From Tetranychus cinnabarinus (taxonomy: Eukaryota; Arthropoda; Arachnida; Trombidiformes; Tetranychidae), in contig WHVY01000006.1 of NCBI GenBank assembly GCA_022266195.1, positions 1,860,001-1,924,000 of the forward strand: DNA of 64,000 nucleotides. The letters are read 5' to 3'. The notes under the pieces were generated by a model. The model saw only the letters and a program-made list of their open reading frames with translations, made no database searches and was not told the origin of the DNA. Below, one piece after another: positions 1-9,776 of the stretch. The position numbers and the translations under genes are program-made. How positions within the stretch are numbered: the first letter of the stretch is position 1; the number at the start of each line of letters is the position of its first letter.

Positions 1-209
1 CTTCCAAATAAGGAGATTATTCATGAGCTGGTTTTTTCCTTTTCATGAATTGTAAAGTGATTAATGGAATTAATTAGCTGTCAAATGCGCTAAATTTATC
101 TCAAAGTTGTTTGGAGGTCTTGTATTTAAACTGAAATTTTCTTCAGAAAAGTATCACTCAGTTCTGACTCTTTACTTACAACATTACATCTCCGTTCTTA
201 TTTTTAACC

Positions 210-790
210 ATGGAATACGGTAAGGATTCTTTTTCTTATTCCATGATTTGTTTTTAATCTAATTTTGTTTTAATTTTTGTTTTTCCTATACAGCCAACAC
301 TCAACTTCGCTCCTCCCGCCGCAACAATCAGGCATTACAACAACAACCAGTCCGAGAAACCTCTCGACAGCTCGTTCGCTTACGCGATCAGTGTTCAGAA
401 TGGGGCTGCAGGACGACTTGCTGGGCCATTGATCCTGAAGGAAACATCCAGGAGGCAGTCGCTTTCAACCAGGCCAGAGTTGCTCCGAGTGACCTGGAAA
501 ATCCTGACCCATTGAGGCCTGAGGACAGAATCAGCTGGACGGAAATGAGTAAAATCAAAACGTTGTACCGACAAGAAGCGGATACAAGGACATCAATAAC
601 TGATGATCCCGTTCGATTCACATGCTTGTATTGTGGCTCAACTTTCAAAAAAATGAAGAGCTTCAAAGAGCATGTTGTCGGTCGGAAGCACTCAAGAGAA
701 AAAGTTTGGCATATTCAATGCATGGTCCGAAAGATAAGAGAAGAAATCTCTGATGATGGATTTGTCCAGGAAGTTTTCTACCTTCAATGA
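210..790 (+). CDS. Small C2H2 (U1/JAZ-like) zinc-finger protein, two exons
   Basis: I read exon 1 as 210-219 (ATG at 210) and exon 2 as 294-790, joined across a 74-bp intron with GTAAGG donor and TTCCTATACAG acceptor. The splice keeps one frame and gives 168 aa. Residues 114-136 form C-x2-C-x12-H-x5-H with the GRKH ending typical of U1/matrin-type fingers, which bind dsRNA or DNA. The rest is polar, Gln- and Arg-rich near the N-terminus, with no membrane segment. The finger resembles that of the ORF at 2348-2755 and its minus-strand copy at 49125-49445, so this gene may belong to a family carried by the Polinton-like relics rather than being a conserved host gene. The function of the family is not known to me. 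The ORF is undamaged. The stretch 791-1089 has no gene that I can see. Confidence 0.6.
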
Positions 791-1089
791 TGTTTCCCTG
801 GGCCGGTTTCACCTGTGTCGATCCTGATTATGAGGAGGGAGTCGAAAAATTTACTATTGATTCAAAATTGCAAAATGAATTTGATTTATACCATATTGAT
901 TTACTACAGCCACAAAACTGTGAACCTGATGCGAATGAATAAATAAATAATTTTTTCATGAAAATTACTCATTTCATTCCTTTTCACGTCAAAGAGATCG
1001 ATCTACATCTGTATAATCAAAAGATTATTGAACTTTATATTAGATTTAAATTAGATACATATTACAATTATTTTTTTTCAATTTATTGA

Positions 1090-2220
1090 AAAATGCAAAT
1101 ATTCCAAGTGCGGCAAAAAAATTTTTATGAGCGCCAAATTGAAGAGAGGTCAGAGTATCTTAAATCGTTATTCAAACCCAAACAAGTGCACTCATGAAGA
1201 AACCAAAGCATTTTAAACAATGCCCATACAATACAGATACAATATGCTTGCTGTGGGCAACATTACAAAAACTAGGGAGAACTATTAAATCATAATTGTA
1301 AATGTTCAATATTTTTAATGAAAATGACAAGCAAAATGAACGCGAAAATAACCAGCGAAATGGCCAAAAAAATGAAAAACAAAATGAACGAGAAATGATT
1401 GACAAATTGACCAACAAAATGGTCCACACCACAAAAACCTCCGTCTTTTGAGTGCCCTTGCTGTGGTGTGTCTACTGAACTTTTACTGGCATATTTGAGC
1501 CATCAGTGCACATGTGCAAATAATTGTAAACGAATGACTATTTTTTTCGATGAGCCACCAGCTAAAAAGGATTACTTGAGGTGCTCATGTTGTGACAAAG
1601 AAAGTGAACCTCTTTCAGAATATTTAATGCATCACTGTTACTTCAAAGAAAAATACGCGTAAAATATTCTGAGTTACGCTCTCAGAATGGAAATCTTTTG
1701 CGATACAGAGCCAGTGATACAAGATGCACTATCAACAAGAGCAATTCCAAAAGAGATAAAAAGAAAAGTGAAATGTTCAAAGACAAAAGACATTATTCAT
1801 GTGAACAAAGATTGAGATCTCATCAAAGAGTTTGTGGAAGTATTTCACTGCTTAATCCACCTCAACCTACTTTTCAATCACCTTTTAAACTTGTTCATTC
1901 AGCGTTCCGCCGCCGGTTCCGTGTTTATTCACAAGATATGACGGACATGATAGATATTGACATCGTTTAAAAGACAACAAAAATCAAAATCAAGGATTTA
2001 CTACAAAACATTTCTGTTCTCGGACCAATTAAATTTTACTTAATTTGTAAAGTATATTTTCATGATTGAATTGATTGAAGCGGAAATCCCTTCAACAATG
2101 AAACCTTTACTCCCCGGTGATAACATCAATAATGAAATTGAAGAAACTTTCACGGAGATGAAAGAAATTATCGATCAATACACAGAAAGGGGAAGTTGAT
2201 TTACGATTGTTGATAAATAG
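1090..2220 (+). pseudogene. Degenerate N-terminal part of a Polinton-type DNA polymerase (zinc-finger array region)
   Basis: Broken reading frames here match the N-terminal region of the intact Polinton polymerase at 39767-43987 in order. First come C-x2-C-x12-H-x2-C fingers (about 1455-1660, for example SHQC and MHHC endings). Then comes a segment ending SAFRRRFRVYSQDM (about 1800-1960), comparable with the SAFNKF-VTYE region of the polymerase. Last is 2080-2200, with GDNINNEIEETFTEMKEI and QYTERGS, comparable with GDDIQ and QHTERGS. Stops and frameshifts separate the blocks, and the exonuclease and polymerase motifs are absent. I read it as a relic of an older Polinton. A paralogous relic of the same blocks lies at 50880-51420. 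Confidence 0.6.
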
Positions 2221-2347
2221 ATTTTCTTTAGAGTCTACACCAAAAGACCAGTATTTTGTAGGGTGGATGTACCAAAGCTTTATGGCAAGTTAAAAAAATA
2301 ATTGGTGTTTGGATTAGAGAAACTGGTAATGCTTTGATCAAATTCAA

Positions 2348-2755
2348 ATGCGGAAAAATGTCTTGCACACCGGAATCAATGCAGATTTGGGTGATCTAGA
2401 CCAATACCCACAGCTAACGAAAGAAGAGATAGTCGAACATGCAGAGTGCTATGAGATGGCAGAAGCAGTGCTTAGAGGAGCGAAAGCAGCTGCTGTTGAG
2501 GAAGTTAAACAGAATCCGTTTATATTCCAATGCGATTATTGTAATGGTACCTTCAAGGCTTTGAAAGGATTGAAAGAACATCTCTTTGGTGTCGTAAGAG
2601 AAGGAAACGATAAAAATAGGTATAGAGTGGTCTCTCGTGCTCAAAGATGTGCGCGAGACAAAGTGACTGGGTATGACAGATTGAAATTTCCGGTACAGCT
2701 GAATAAAGATCATCCCGTTAAAATGAATGTTTGTGTGAAGAATAGTGAAGAGTAA
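2348..2755 (+). CDS. Zinc-finger-like ORF (135 aa), member of a dispersed relic family
   Basis: This is a 135-aa open frame from ATG 2348. Residues about 58-75 contain CDYCNGTFKALKGLKEH, a C-x2-C-x12-H half finger like the one in the 210-790 gene, but no second zinc-binding histidine follows at the usual spacing. A close copy lies on the minus strand at 49125-49445, inside the 48.0-52.7 kb element, with small deletions in the Ala/Glu-rich stretch before the finger. The homology between the two loci extends upstream of the ATG (about 2205-2347). In another frame that upstream stretch reads IIGVWI-(6)-ALIK, so the reading frame of the ancestral gene is uncertain. It could be a residual element gene or a shadow of one. 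Function unknown. Confidence 0.4.
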   Translation: MRKNVLHTGINADLGDLDQYPQLTKEEIVEHAECYEMAEAVLRGAKAAAVEEVKQNPFIFQCDYCNGTFKALKGLKEHLFGVVREGNDKNRYRVVSRAQRCARDKVTGYDRLKFPVQLNKDHPVKMNVCVKNSEE

Positions 2756-3883
2756 CGGAGTAACGTGGGGTTATTTCTGGCTCCTGGCTGTTCTGGTCAG
2801 AAAAGCAAGCAAGGCTTTCACCATAGCTTCATCTGACCACCCTAATATTTTGACTGAATATTCAAAATCAGCAAAACAATCCAAAATATCTACATCTCCA
2901 TCTTCACTGAATGGTTGAATGGAGATGTTGATATTTTGCTTACCTGAAACTGAGTTTACAAAAATGGGACTTTGAGTGCCTTAGGTAGGATTTTTAGTCA
3001 TGATCAAGGCAAGGCAAAATCGATTAAAAATTAGGAGAATCGTTGAATCTTTTTCCTTCAGACTGTATTTGGATTGATAATTGGCTGATAAGATGAGCTT
3101 ATCTGTTTAAATTACTGTCTTTTCCCAAAAATTATGCGATTTCTCCTAATCGTCATTCGATTTTGCCTTGCCTTGGTCATGATGAATGACTAAAAATCGA
3201 TTATTGGTCTGTTGACTCCAACAGGCAATAATGATAAAAGAATTTTACTAATTTCCTGACGAAGAAAATGATGGTTGTTTAAAGATGGTAAGTTGTTCAG
3301 TCAGAACTCAGACAATGAGTTCCGAACAGTTTAGAGTTGACTTAGAGAGTGTGTAAAATGCATGATTTCTCTTGGTTTAAATAGTTAGAATTAATCTAGT
3401 TGAAATTAAGAAAAAACTCTTGTCTAAAATCTACAAATACAATAAGACTATTGACGTGAATTAGATCCTTATTTAACTGCATTTGCGTCAATAGAAATTG
3501 AGAAATGGGAAATTCAGAAATTTGTTTTTTTGTCAATTCTGAGCTTATCTCAAAATAGTGCAGTAATTGAAGTATCAAATTAATACATTTACAGTGCTTA
3601 CTGTTCATCAAAAAGAAAACATGACATTAATTAATTATCTCATGAATTCTGAACATTTTTCAATGTTATTTACCGCAAAATACAAAACTGAATCTGGACC
3701 TGAAATAATATCTGGAATTAGGTGCAATTGGTCTCAAACGATAGAACAACAGTTGATCTATCATATATTGTCCCTTTAAAACATAATTGCATTCATCATG
3801 GAAATATCATGAGATAGCTTATTTGACCAGCTACAAAAATGGTTAAAACATTAAGATTCTTTCGAAAGATTGATTCTTTTGAT
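2756..3883. other. Gene-free stretch with one foldback repeat
   Basis: I see no credible coding region here; the short open frames are AT-rich chance ORFs. The only structure is the inverted repeat at 2991-3199, listed separately. Confidence 0.6.
2991..3199. repeat. Foldback / MITE-like inverted repeat of about 210 bp
   Basis: The left arm (2991-3042) starts TTTTTAGTCATGATCAAGG and contains AAGGCAAGGCAAAATCGA. The right arm (about 3136-3199) is its reverse complement with small gaps, ending TGACTAAAAATCG. Arms of about 55 bp surround a non-coding loop. No target duplication was clear. Confidence 0.7.
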
Positions 3884-4293
3884 TCAGAAAGATTCTTTTG
3901 AAAATGTTAATGCTCTACTGCCTCCAAGAAGGGAAACATTTGTTTCACTTCGAAACACTTCATCACCAAAAGCTGTTTTTAAATTACTCAATTCGCCAGA
4001 ATAAGGCATTTTCTTGATTATCTGTCGATCAATCAGAATTTGAGGTTTCATTTTATGGACGAAAATCAATCGATCTCTATTGAGTTTGAGCACTTTCCAA
4101 TCGAGGATGTCAGACGCATTAACAGCCACATAATATTATAAGATGATGTGTGATTTTTGGGATTCGTCAAGAAAACACTATCATGAGTTTTAAGATAAAA
4201 CAATGAATCATCTGGTGTTCTGAATGAATAATGAATTTTTGAATCAAAAGACAAAATTGAAAGGTCCATATTAGAAGGTGAATAAACATGATT
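3884..4293 (-). pseudogene. Truncated sema/PSI/IPT-like receptor pseudogene (N-terminal piece)
   Basis: The sequence encodes the signal peptide (MFIHLLIWTFQFCLLIQ) and the first about 100 residues of the family found intact at 5750-7936, but a frameshift near 4230 and another near 4100 split it. The frame continues to IDRQIIKKMPYSGELS and then diverges at about 3900. It is the left-most remnant of the tandem array. No PSI, IPT or membrane segment remains. Confidence 0.75.
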
Positions 4294-4457
4294 ATACAAT
4301 ATGCAATTTATATAATTCTTGATTACTTTCAATGCAACTATCATATCCTAAAATTGCCATTCAAAAGTGAGTGAAAAGGAAGAAATTATATTCTCGTCAA
4401 CTACATATTTTGCTACTCCTATCGTAAGATTACATGTAGAGTTGCGAGAATTTGAAT

Positions 4458-4772
4458 TTATCCGGTCAAAATATACGGTTTATTTTGATGTACGAACATT
4501 AATTGATTTTTTTTAACATTGATTACTTTCCAATTGAGGATGTCGAACACGTTAGCTACACTTGTTGGTATATCAACTATAATTGTTTGACCAGCCACAT
4601 AAATACCATAAGATGTTGTGTGATGATTGGGATTCGTCAAGAAAACACTTGCATGTGTTTTATAATAAAACAATGAATCATGTTTGTGTGTTCTGAATGA
4701 ATATGTTTCTTGAATCAACAGGTAAAATTGAAAGGTCCATATTATTAATAGAAGGTGAATAAACATGTTCAT
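4458..4772 (-). pseudogene. Truncated sema/PSI/IPT-like receptor pseudogene (N-terminal piece)
   Basis: This is an open frame of 104 aa from ATG 4772, nearly identical to the first about 100 residues of the intact 728-aa receptor (signal peptide, then YGIYVAGQTIIVDIPTSV). It stops at a TAG after QNKPYILTG, just where homology to the family ends. It is a recent partial duplicate. If translated it would be a short secreted fragment, but nothing suggests function. Confidence 0.75.
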
Positions 4773-4999
4773 GGTAAATGATATGCATCATTATATAATT
4801 CTTGATCCTTTTCAAAGCAACTACCTATATCCTATCCTAAAATTGCCATTCAAAAGTAAGTAAAAAGACGAAAATATATTACCGTCAACTACGATGTTTT
4901 CTACTTCTATCGTAATCGCACATTGGTCCAAATTTCAGACACTCATATTTTAATCAAACACAGTATGCAATTCAAATTTTAATGAATGATTGAAAATTT

Positions 5000-5272
5000 G
5001 GTAAGGCTTTACTTTTACGGACAAAGGTGTGAACTTTAAAAATCATCCAATGGTAGACGTCTTTTAAAAGCGCTCTTTATGAACAATTGAATTAAATGAA
5101 GCTAATTAAGGCCCCAGGCCGACCTAAGCCCACCCCAACCTTACCAAACCTAACCTAACCGAACCTAACCTAACCTGACCGACCAACCAACAGCCCCTTG
5201 ATCTAACTTACCTAACCAAAAAATCATATGTTTTAGTGTTCACGCCTTTGTCCGTAAAAGTAAAGCCTTACC
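5000..5272. mobile_element. hAT-like MITE with telomere-type CCTAA repeats in its core
   Basis: The element is 273 bp and begins GGTAAGGCTTTACTTTTACGG; the other end is the inverted complement (about 45-bp arms). It is flanked by an exact 8-bp duplication GAAAATTT (4992-4999 and 5273-5280). Paralogous copies near 8600 and 12490 are uninterrupted here, which confirms insertion. The core (5110-5215) carries AACCTAACC-type pentamer repeats, the arthropod TTAGG telomere unit. The 8-bp duplication points to the hAT superfamily. No transposase is present. Confidence 0.8.
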
Positions 5273-5280
5273 GAAAATTT

Positions 5281-5749
5281 CTCTATTCCAAGAATAAGTT
5301 CTTGCATGTCCGTATTTTCCATTCAATAACCCATTCTACCAGCCAAAGATGCAATTAGAAGAAGAAGATTTGCTATATTTTCGCAAATAAACAATATTTA
5401 AATACTCAGACACTTCAATCCATTAGCCATCGTTAAACTGATTTTGTTTAGTTGATAAAATTGATAAACTATACGAACCAGAATAAAATGAAATACAGTG
5501 AAATGTAATGAATACCGTAAGGCCCTAAATATAGTGAAGAAATAGCGAGTTTCAACGTGTTCGAGATAGATTATGATGTTTCGTTTTATGTCAATAGAAC
5601 TATTAGTATTATTTGATAAGTAAAATGAACTGAGTGAGATAAGTTTCTAGGAATAAGAACTGATTGACTAGAATCCAGGAAACCCAACCAAAATATATTA
5701 AAGCCAAGTGTTTTCTGGTTGCCACAGATATCTGTTCATGATTGATTCA
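5281..5749 (-). pseudogene. Remnant of the 7TM-like membrane gene
   Basis: Short blocks align with the last exon (about 5300-5390, the stretch that encodes the ENITNLLLLIAS tail in the intact copy) and with pieces of exon 1 (about 5620-5740) of the gene at 12538-13864. Most of exon 1 is deleted. It occupies the position expected for the 7TM member of this repeat unit. Confidence 0.6.
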
Positions 5750-7936
5750 TCAGTCAAGTTGTGAGAAATCGTTTGGTCTTTGTTTTGGTTTTGATTGGAG
5801 TAACTTTCTTCGTGGAAAAATTTGACGAGGTACAGATCGCATTGTGATCCAAAGTGAAGCCTGTTCACTCGATGTTTCGTTTATAATCCTTGAGTCGTCT
5901 AGTGAAGCCATTGTTGAGGATACTATTTGCGCTTTAACAGGGGTTATAGCACTTAAGTCAGTTTGTTTTTCTGGTTCGAAAAATTTTATGAACTTTTTAT
6001 CACTGAGAGTACCGACAAATTGCTTCACTTTTCTTGGTCGAGAAACCTTTTTGGATCTATTTAAATGTTTCTTATTACACTTTCTAAAATAAACTATGAA
6101 TGCAAATGAATTGATAATTAAACATGAAAATAATACCGAAATTATTATTAATGTGTAATCACTATCAGATGCAAAAATATGAACCTTGTCATTAGATACA
6201 GCACTAATAATTGAAGTATCTGCATATCTATCATTTCGTAGACTAACATCGATATTGAATTCGCCCGATTTCGTTAAACGCATAGAGCAATTGATGAATT
6301 GTCCATTCATTGCTATGTCAGTGCAATGATTATCACCAGCTTGGATAACTAGTTGCTCTTGAGAAGCCATAATCAGTGGTTTGTCGAGTTCAATTGTTAG
6401 TATTGTCGGTGAAGAAGAGTTCAAGATTAAGGGTGAAATGTTCATGATTTTAAAGCAATGGTCGACTGTTAGTGTAACCTTATTTTTGGGTTGATTATCA
6501 TGAACACAAATTGAAGTTAACCAAATACAGCCAGAATAAAGTCCATACATAATACATTGAGTACAAGTTTTTAGACGTGAACACACTTCAATGGGAATGA
6601 AAAGGATTTTATTAGTTTCTTTAGTTACGTAAACAGCTCCATATGGAAGTTTATTAGTATGAAAATCGGCTTCATTGAATTCACTTATATCATCTGGGGA
6701 AATCGAGTTTGCATGCAAATTTATGCATTCTAAGGGTACAGAGAACAGGTTACGATATTCACAAATTTTAGTCAAAAAGAAAGGCTTTGAGCGAATTAAT
6801 ATGGCTGCTCTATCGAATGGAGACGGCAGTGTAACAAACTGAGGTTTTGGCATAAAAATTGCAAGACCGTAAAGAGCTCCATCGAGAAGATCCGGTATCT
6901 GTCCTGTTACAATGAGACTGACATTTTTTGAAGGAACAATATTGGCCTTTGTTGAACAGCTTTGATAAGAAGTCTTTTTACATTTACCGATTTCTGATCT
7001 TAAATGATGCCGCATTAAAGTGATGTCATCAGAACCAGAAGCACATTCATTTGAAGTTTGTTCAAACAATGAAACAATATCATCAATAAAATAAATATAA
7101 TATAATGTAAAGTTAGAAGGTTGCGATTGTGTTGTGTGTAATTGGTAACGTTGATTTTCGGTAATCAAAGGTCCAGAAAGGAAAACGAAAAACAAATCAA
7201 TTATGTTATTATTCTCGAATGCTTCTTGAGTAAAATGAATCTCAACTGCACTTGAAATAAGTTCACTTCCTTTGTTCAGACACAATCGTACTATCGATAT
7301 CTCTTGAGTAACTTTTGCAGACTTTTCATTCCAAATACTTCGCTTAATTGCAAGGTACAATTTATTGTCGAAATGAATATAATCTGTCATGTTCCATTCC
7401 TTAATGAACTTCCAATCATCTTTAAGCCAAGGTAAAAATCGCTTCACAGAAACCTTTTCACTTTGATCATCGAAATGCAACAATTCAATATAATTCCAAT
7501 CAGAAATTGGTTTAGTTAAACCCGGATTGAATATCGTTGGAACATGAAGAGCTTCATTATCACCAAAAGCTATTATTGAACCACTCAATTCACCAGAATA
7601 TTCCATTTCCCTGATAATTGTTTGATTAATCAAAATATACGGTTTATTTTGATGTACGAACATTAATTGATTTTTTTTAACACTGATTACTTTCCAATTG
7701 AGGATGTTGAACACATTAACAACACTTGTTGGTATATCAACTATAATTGTTTGACCAGCCACATAAATACCATAAGATGTTGTGTGACTAGTGGGATTCG
7801 TCAAGAAAACACTTGCATGTGTTTTGTAATAAAACAATGAATCATGTTTGGGTGTTCTGAATGAATATGTTTCTTGAATCAACAGGCAAAATTGAAAGGT
7901 CCATATTATTAATAAAAGGTGAATAAACATGTTCAT
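5750..7936 (-). CDS. Single-pass membrane protein with sema-, PSI- and IPT-like ectodomain (plexin-like ectodomain family)
   Basis: Single open frame of 728 aa. The signal peptide covers about residues 1-25. Residues 30-440 look like a diverged sema propeller: SIVRLCLNKG followed by repeated aromatic strand motifs and scattered Cys. From about 452, CSRLKTCTQCIMYGLYSGCIW with a following ICV resembles a PSI cysteine knot. Residues 492-590 (NISPLILNSSSPTILTI, GDNHC, FINCSM) fit an IPT/TIG domain. One transmembrane helix lies at about 595-618, followed by a basic 110-residue tail. Plexins and Met share sema-PSI-IPT order, but the tail here is far too short for a plexin GAP or a kinase domain. 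Domain calls are by eye and the sema part is the weakest. A near relative is intact at 23090-25216 and several broken copies surround it. Ligand and role unknown. Confidence 0.7.
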   Translation of the reverse strand: MNMFIHLLLIIWTFQFCLLIQETYSFRTPKHDSLFYYKTHASVFLTNPTSHTTSYGIYVAGQTIIVDIPTSVVNVFNILNWKVISVKKNQLMFVHQNKPYILINQTIIREMEYSGELSGSIIAFGDNEALHVPTIFNPGLTKPISDWNYIELLHFDDQSEKVSVKRFLPWLKDDWKFIKEWNMTDYIHFDNKLYLAIKRSIWNEKSAKVTQEISIVRLCLNKGSELISSAVEIHFTQEAFENNNIIDLFFVFLSGPLITENQRYQLHTTQSQPSNFTLYYIYFIDDIVSLFEQTSNECASGSDDITLMRHHLRSEIGKCKKTSYQSCSTKANIVPSKNVSLIVTGQIPDLLDGALYGLAIFMPKPQFVTLPSPFDRAAILIRSKPFFLTKICEYRNLFSVPLECINLHANSISPDDISEFNEADFHTNKLPYGAVYVTKETNKILFIPIEVCSRLKTCTQCIMYGLYSGCIWLTSICVHDNQPKNKVTLTVDHCFKIMNISPLILNSSSPTILTIELDKPLIMASQEQLVIQAGDNHCTDIAMNGQFINCSMRLTKSGEFNIDVSLRNDRYADTSIISAVSNDKVHIFASDSDYTLIIISVLFSCLIINSFAFIVYFRKCNKKHLNRSKKVSRPRKVKQFVGTLSDKKFIKFFEPEKQTDLSAITPVKAQIVSSTMASLDDSRIINETSSEQASLWITMRSVPRQIFPRRKLLQSKPKQRPNDFSQLD

Positions 7937-8559
7937 GGTAAATGATATGCAACATTATATAATTCTTGATTCCTTTCAAATTAACTATCATATCCTAATA
8001 TTGCCATTCAAAAGTAAGTGGAAAGGAAGAAATTATAATACTGTCAACTATGAATTTTAATATAATACTGCTATCGTAAGATTATAAAGGGTATGTACGG
8101 TGTTTGTGAACAAATTTAACCAGTTTTTTCAGATACTATTTATTTTTTGCCTGTTCAATATGCCTTCTTGACGATTTCTTTGAGTCTAAGATTCCATGAA
8201 TCAAACTCTCACAAGATCATTATTGATTCGATTCTTGACCGATTCGGCACATCAAAATTTTGCTCAACTTTGAAATCGATTGTTTACTCTTTTTGGTCGA
8301 TATCGCTGCACTCAAATTTGTTTATAAACATCGTAAATGCCTATGTAGAGTTACGAGACATTATATAAATCCGGCAAGCACATCAGCAACAGAATACCGA
8401 TCATTTTGCGAGTTGAAGTGGATACAGTTCACTCGTTCATTGCTTTATTTAAAGATTGATCAAACATTCAATTTGCAAAGCGATTAAGAACATGAACAAA
8501 CTTCCAATGTCTCATGAAATTTCAGACACTCAGACTTTAATTATTAAACCAGTATTATT
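7937..8559. other. Duplicated intergenic sequence
   Basis: No coding region is supported. The stretch is homologous to about 21900-22260 and to parts of 12180-12480, as expected for tandem duplication of the unit. AT-rich throughout. Confidence 0.5.
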
Positions 8560-9620
8560 AATAAATATAGTGTGCCATGTCAATTGAAATAAATGAGTGA
8601 AGATTTTTCTGTTCCAAGAATGAGTTCTTGCATGTCCATATTCTCCATTCAATGACCCATTCCACCAGCCAAAGATGCAATCAGAAGAAGTAGATTTGTT
8701 ATGTTTTCGCGAAGAACCTGAAATAAACAATATTGAAATACTTCAATCCACCAGCCATTGTTAAGTTTGATTCTGTTCAGTTGATAAATTTGGTGCGACT
8801 AAAACGAAAATGAAATAATGAATATCGTAAGGCCCCAAATATGGTAAAGAAATAGCGAGTATCAACGTGTTCGAGATATCTGTATACTACTGATTATGAT
8901 GTTTAGTTTCATTTCAATAGAACCATAAGTAAAAAGTGCTTTTCTCAGTTGGGAACAATATTGATTGATCTAAAAGAAAAGGCGAAAAATTGAAATTTTA
9001 ACGTCAACTAATTTCGCGATATTAAGTTACAAGTTTAATGTTTTTGTTTCAAATCTGACTTTTTGGTTAAATAAAGATCGATAAATTGTCTCGCCATTCA
9101 ATTTCAAGTTATAAGTAATACCTTATGCTGTCCATAGGCGCCAAAGATTCCATATAATTCATATCCAGGAATAAGAACTGATTGACTAGAATCCAAAATT
9201 GATAGCTTTCGATGGCTCTTACTATTCCAATCTTCACCTTTCTCATAACTTCTAGGTCCAACTACCAAGTTATCTCTTTCACTGGTCAAGTGTTTACCAA
9301 AAAGATAGACTGAGAAGCCAAAAAGAGGACCAAAGTTAGCAGCATTACCAAGCACAACTAAACCTCCAACGACTGTGATGATTAACCAGAAGTTGCCAGG
9401 AATAGAAACTGATTGACTAGAATCCAGGAAACCCAACAAAAAATATTAAAGCCAAGTGTTTTCTGGTTGAACCAACAACCAGCGTTTAATCATCGAATAA
9501 GATAAACTGCTAACTTTATTTCGACTCATCAGTCACTAAATAGGTCAATTCGACTAGTTGGTAGCTTAGGTAACACCGAAAAACAAGTATATCCATTCAT
9601 GATTGATTAAACCATGGCTC
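8560..9620 (-). pseudogene. 7TM-like membrane gene, broken copy
   Basis: The last exon survives at about 8640-8717, with an acceptor and the GENITNLLLLIAS-type coding block ending GGMGH and a stop. Exon 1 survives only in pieces (9104-9615): the VVGGLVVLGNAANFGPLFG helix, the YEKGEDWN loop and the GAYGQHK end are recognisable. The N-terminal half is largely deleted and the tract VLIPG/SIPG has been duplicated. It cannot encode the full protein. Confidence 0.7.
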
Positions 9621-9776
9621 AACTTGCTGGTGCTCGTCATGAAGCCCTCTCCATTCAAATGATAGTTATTGGTTAAATTGTAGCAACGAATTTGAATTTG
9701 AACTTAAAAAACGTAAATCGTAAAAAGCAAATCAATCGAGTTGCGAGAAATCTTTTGGTGATTACTTTCGTTTTGA

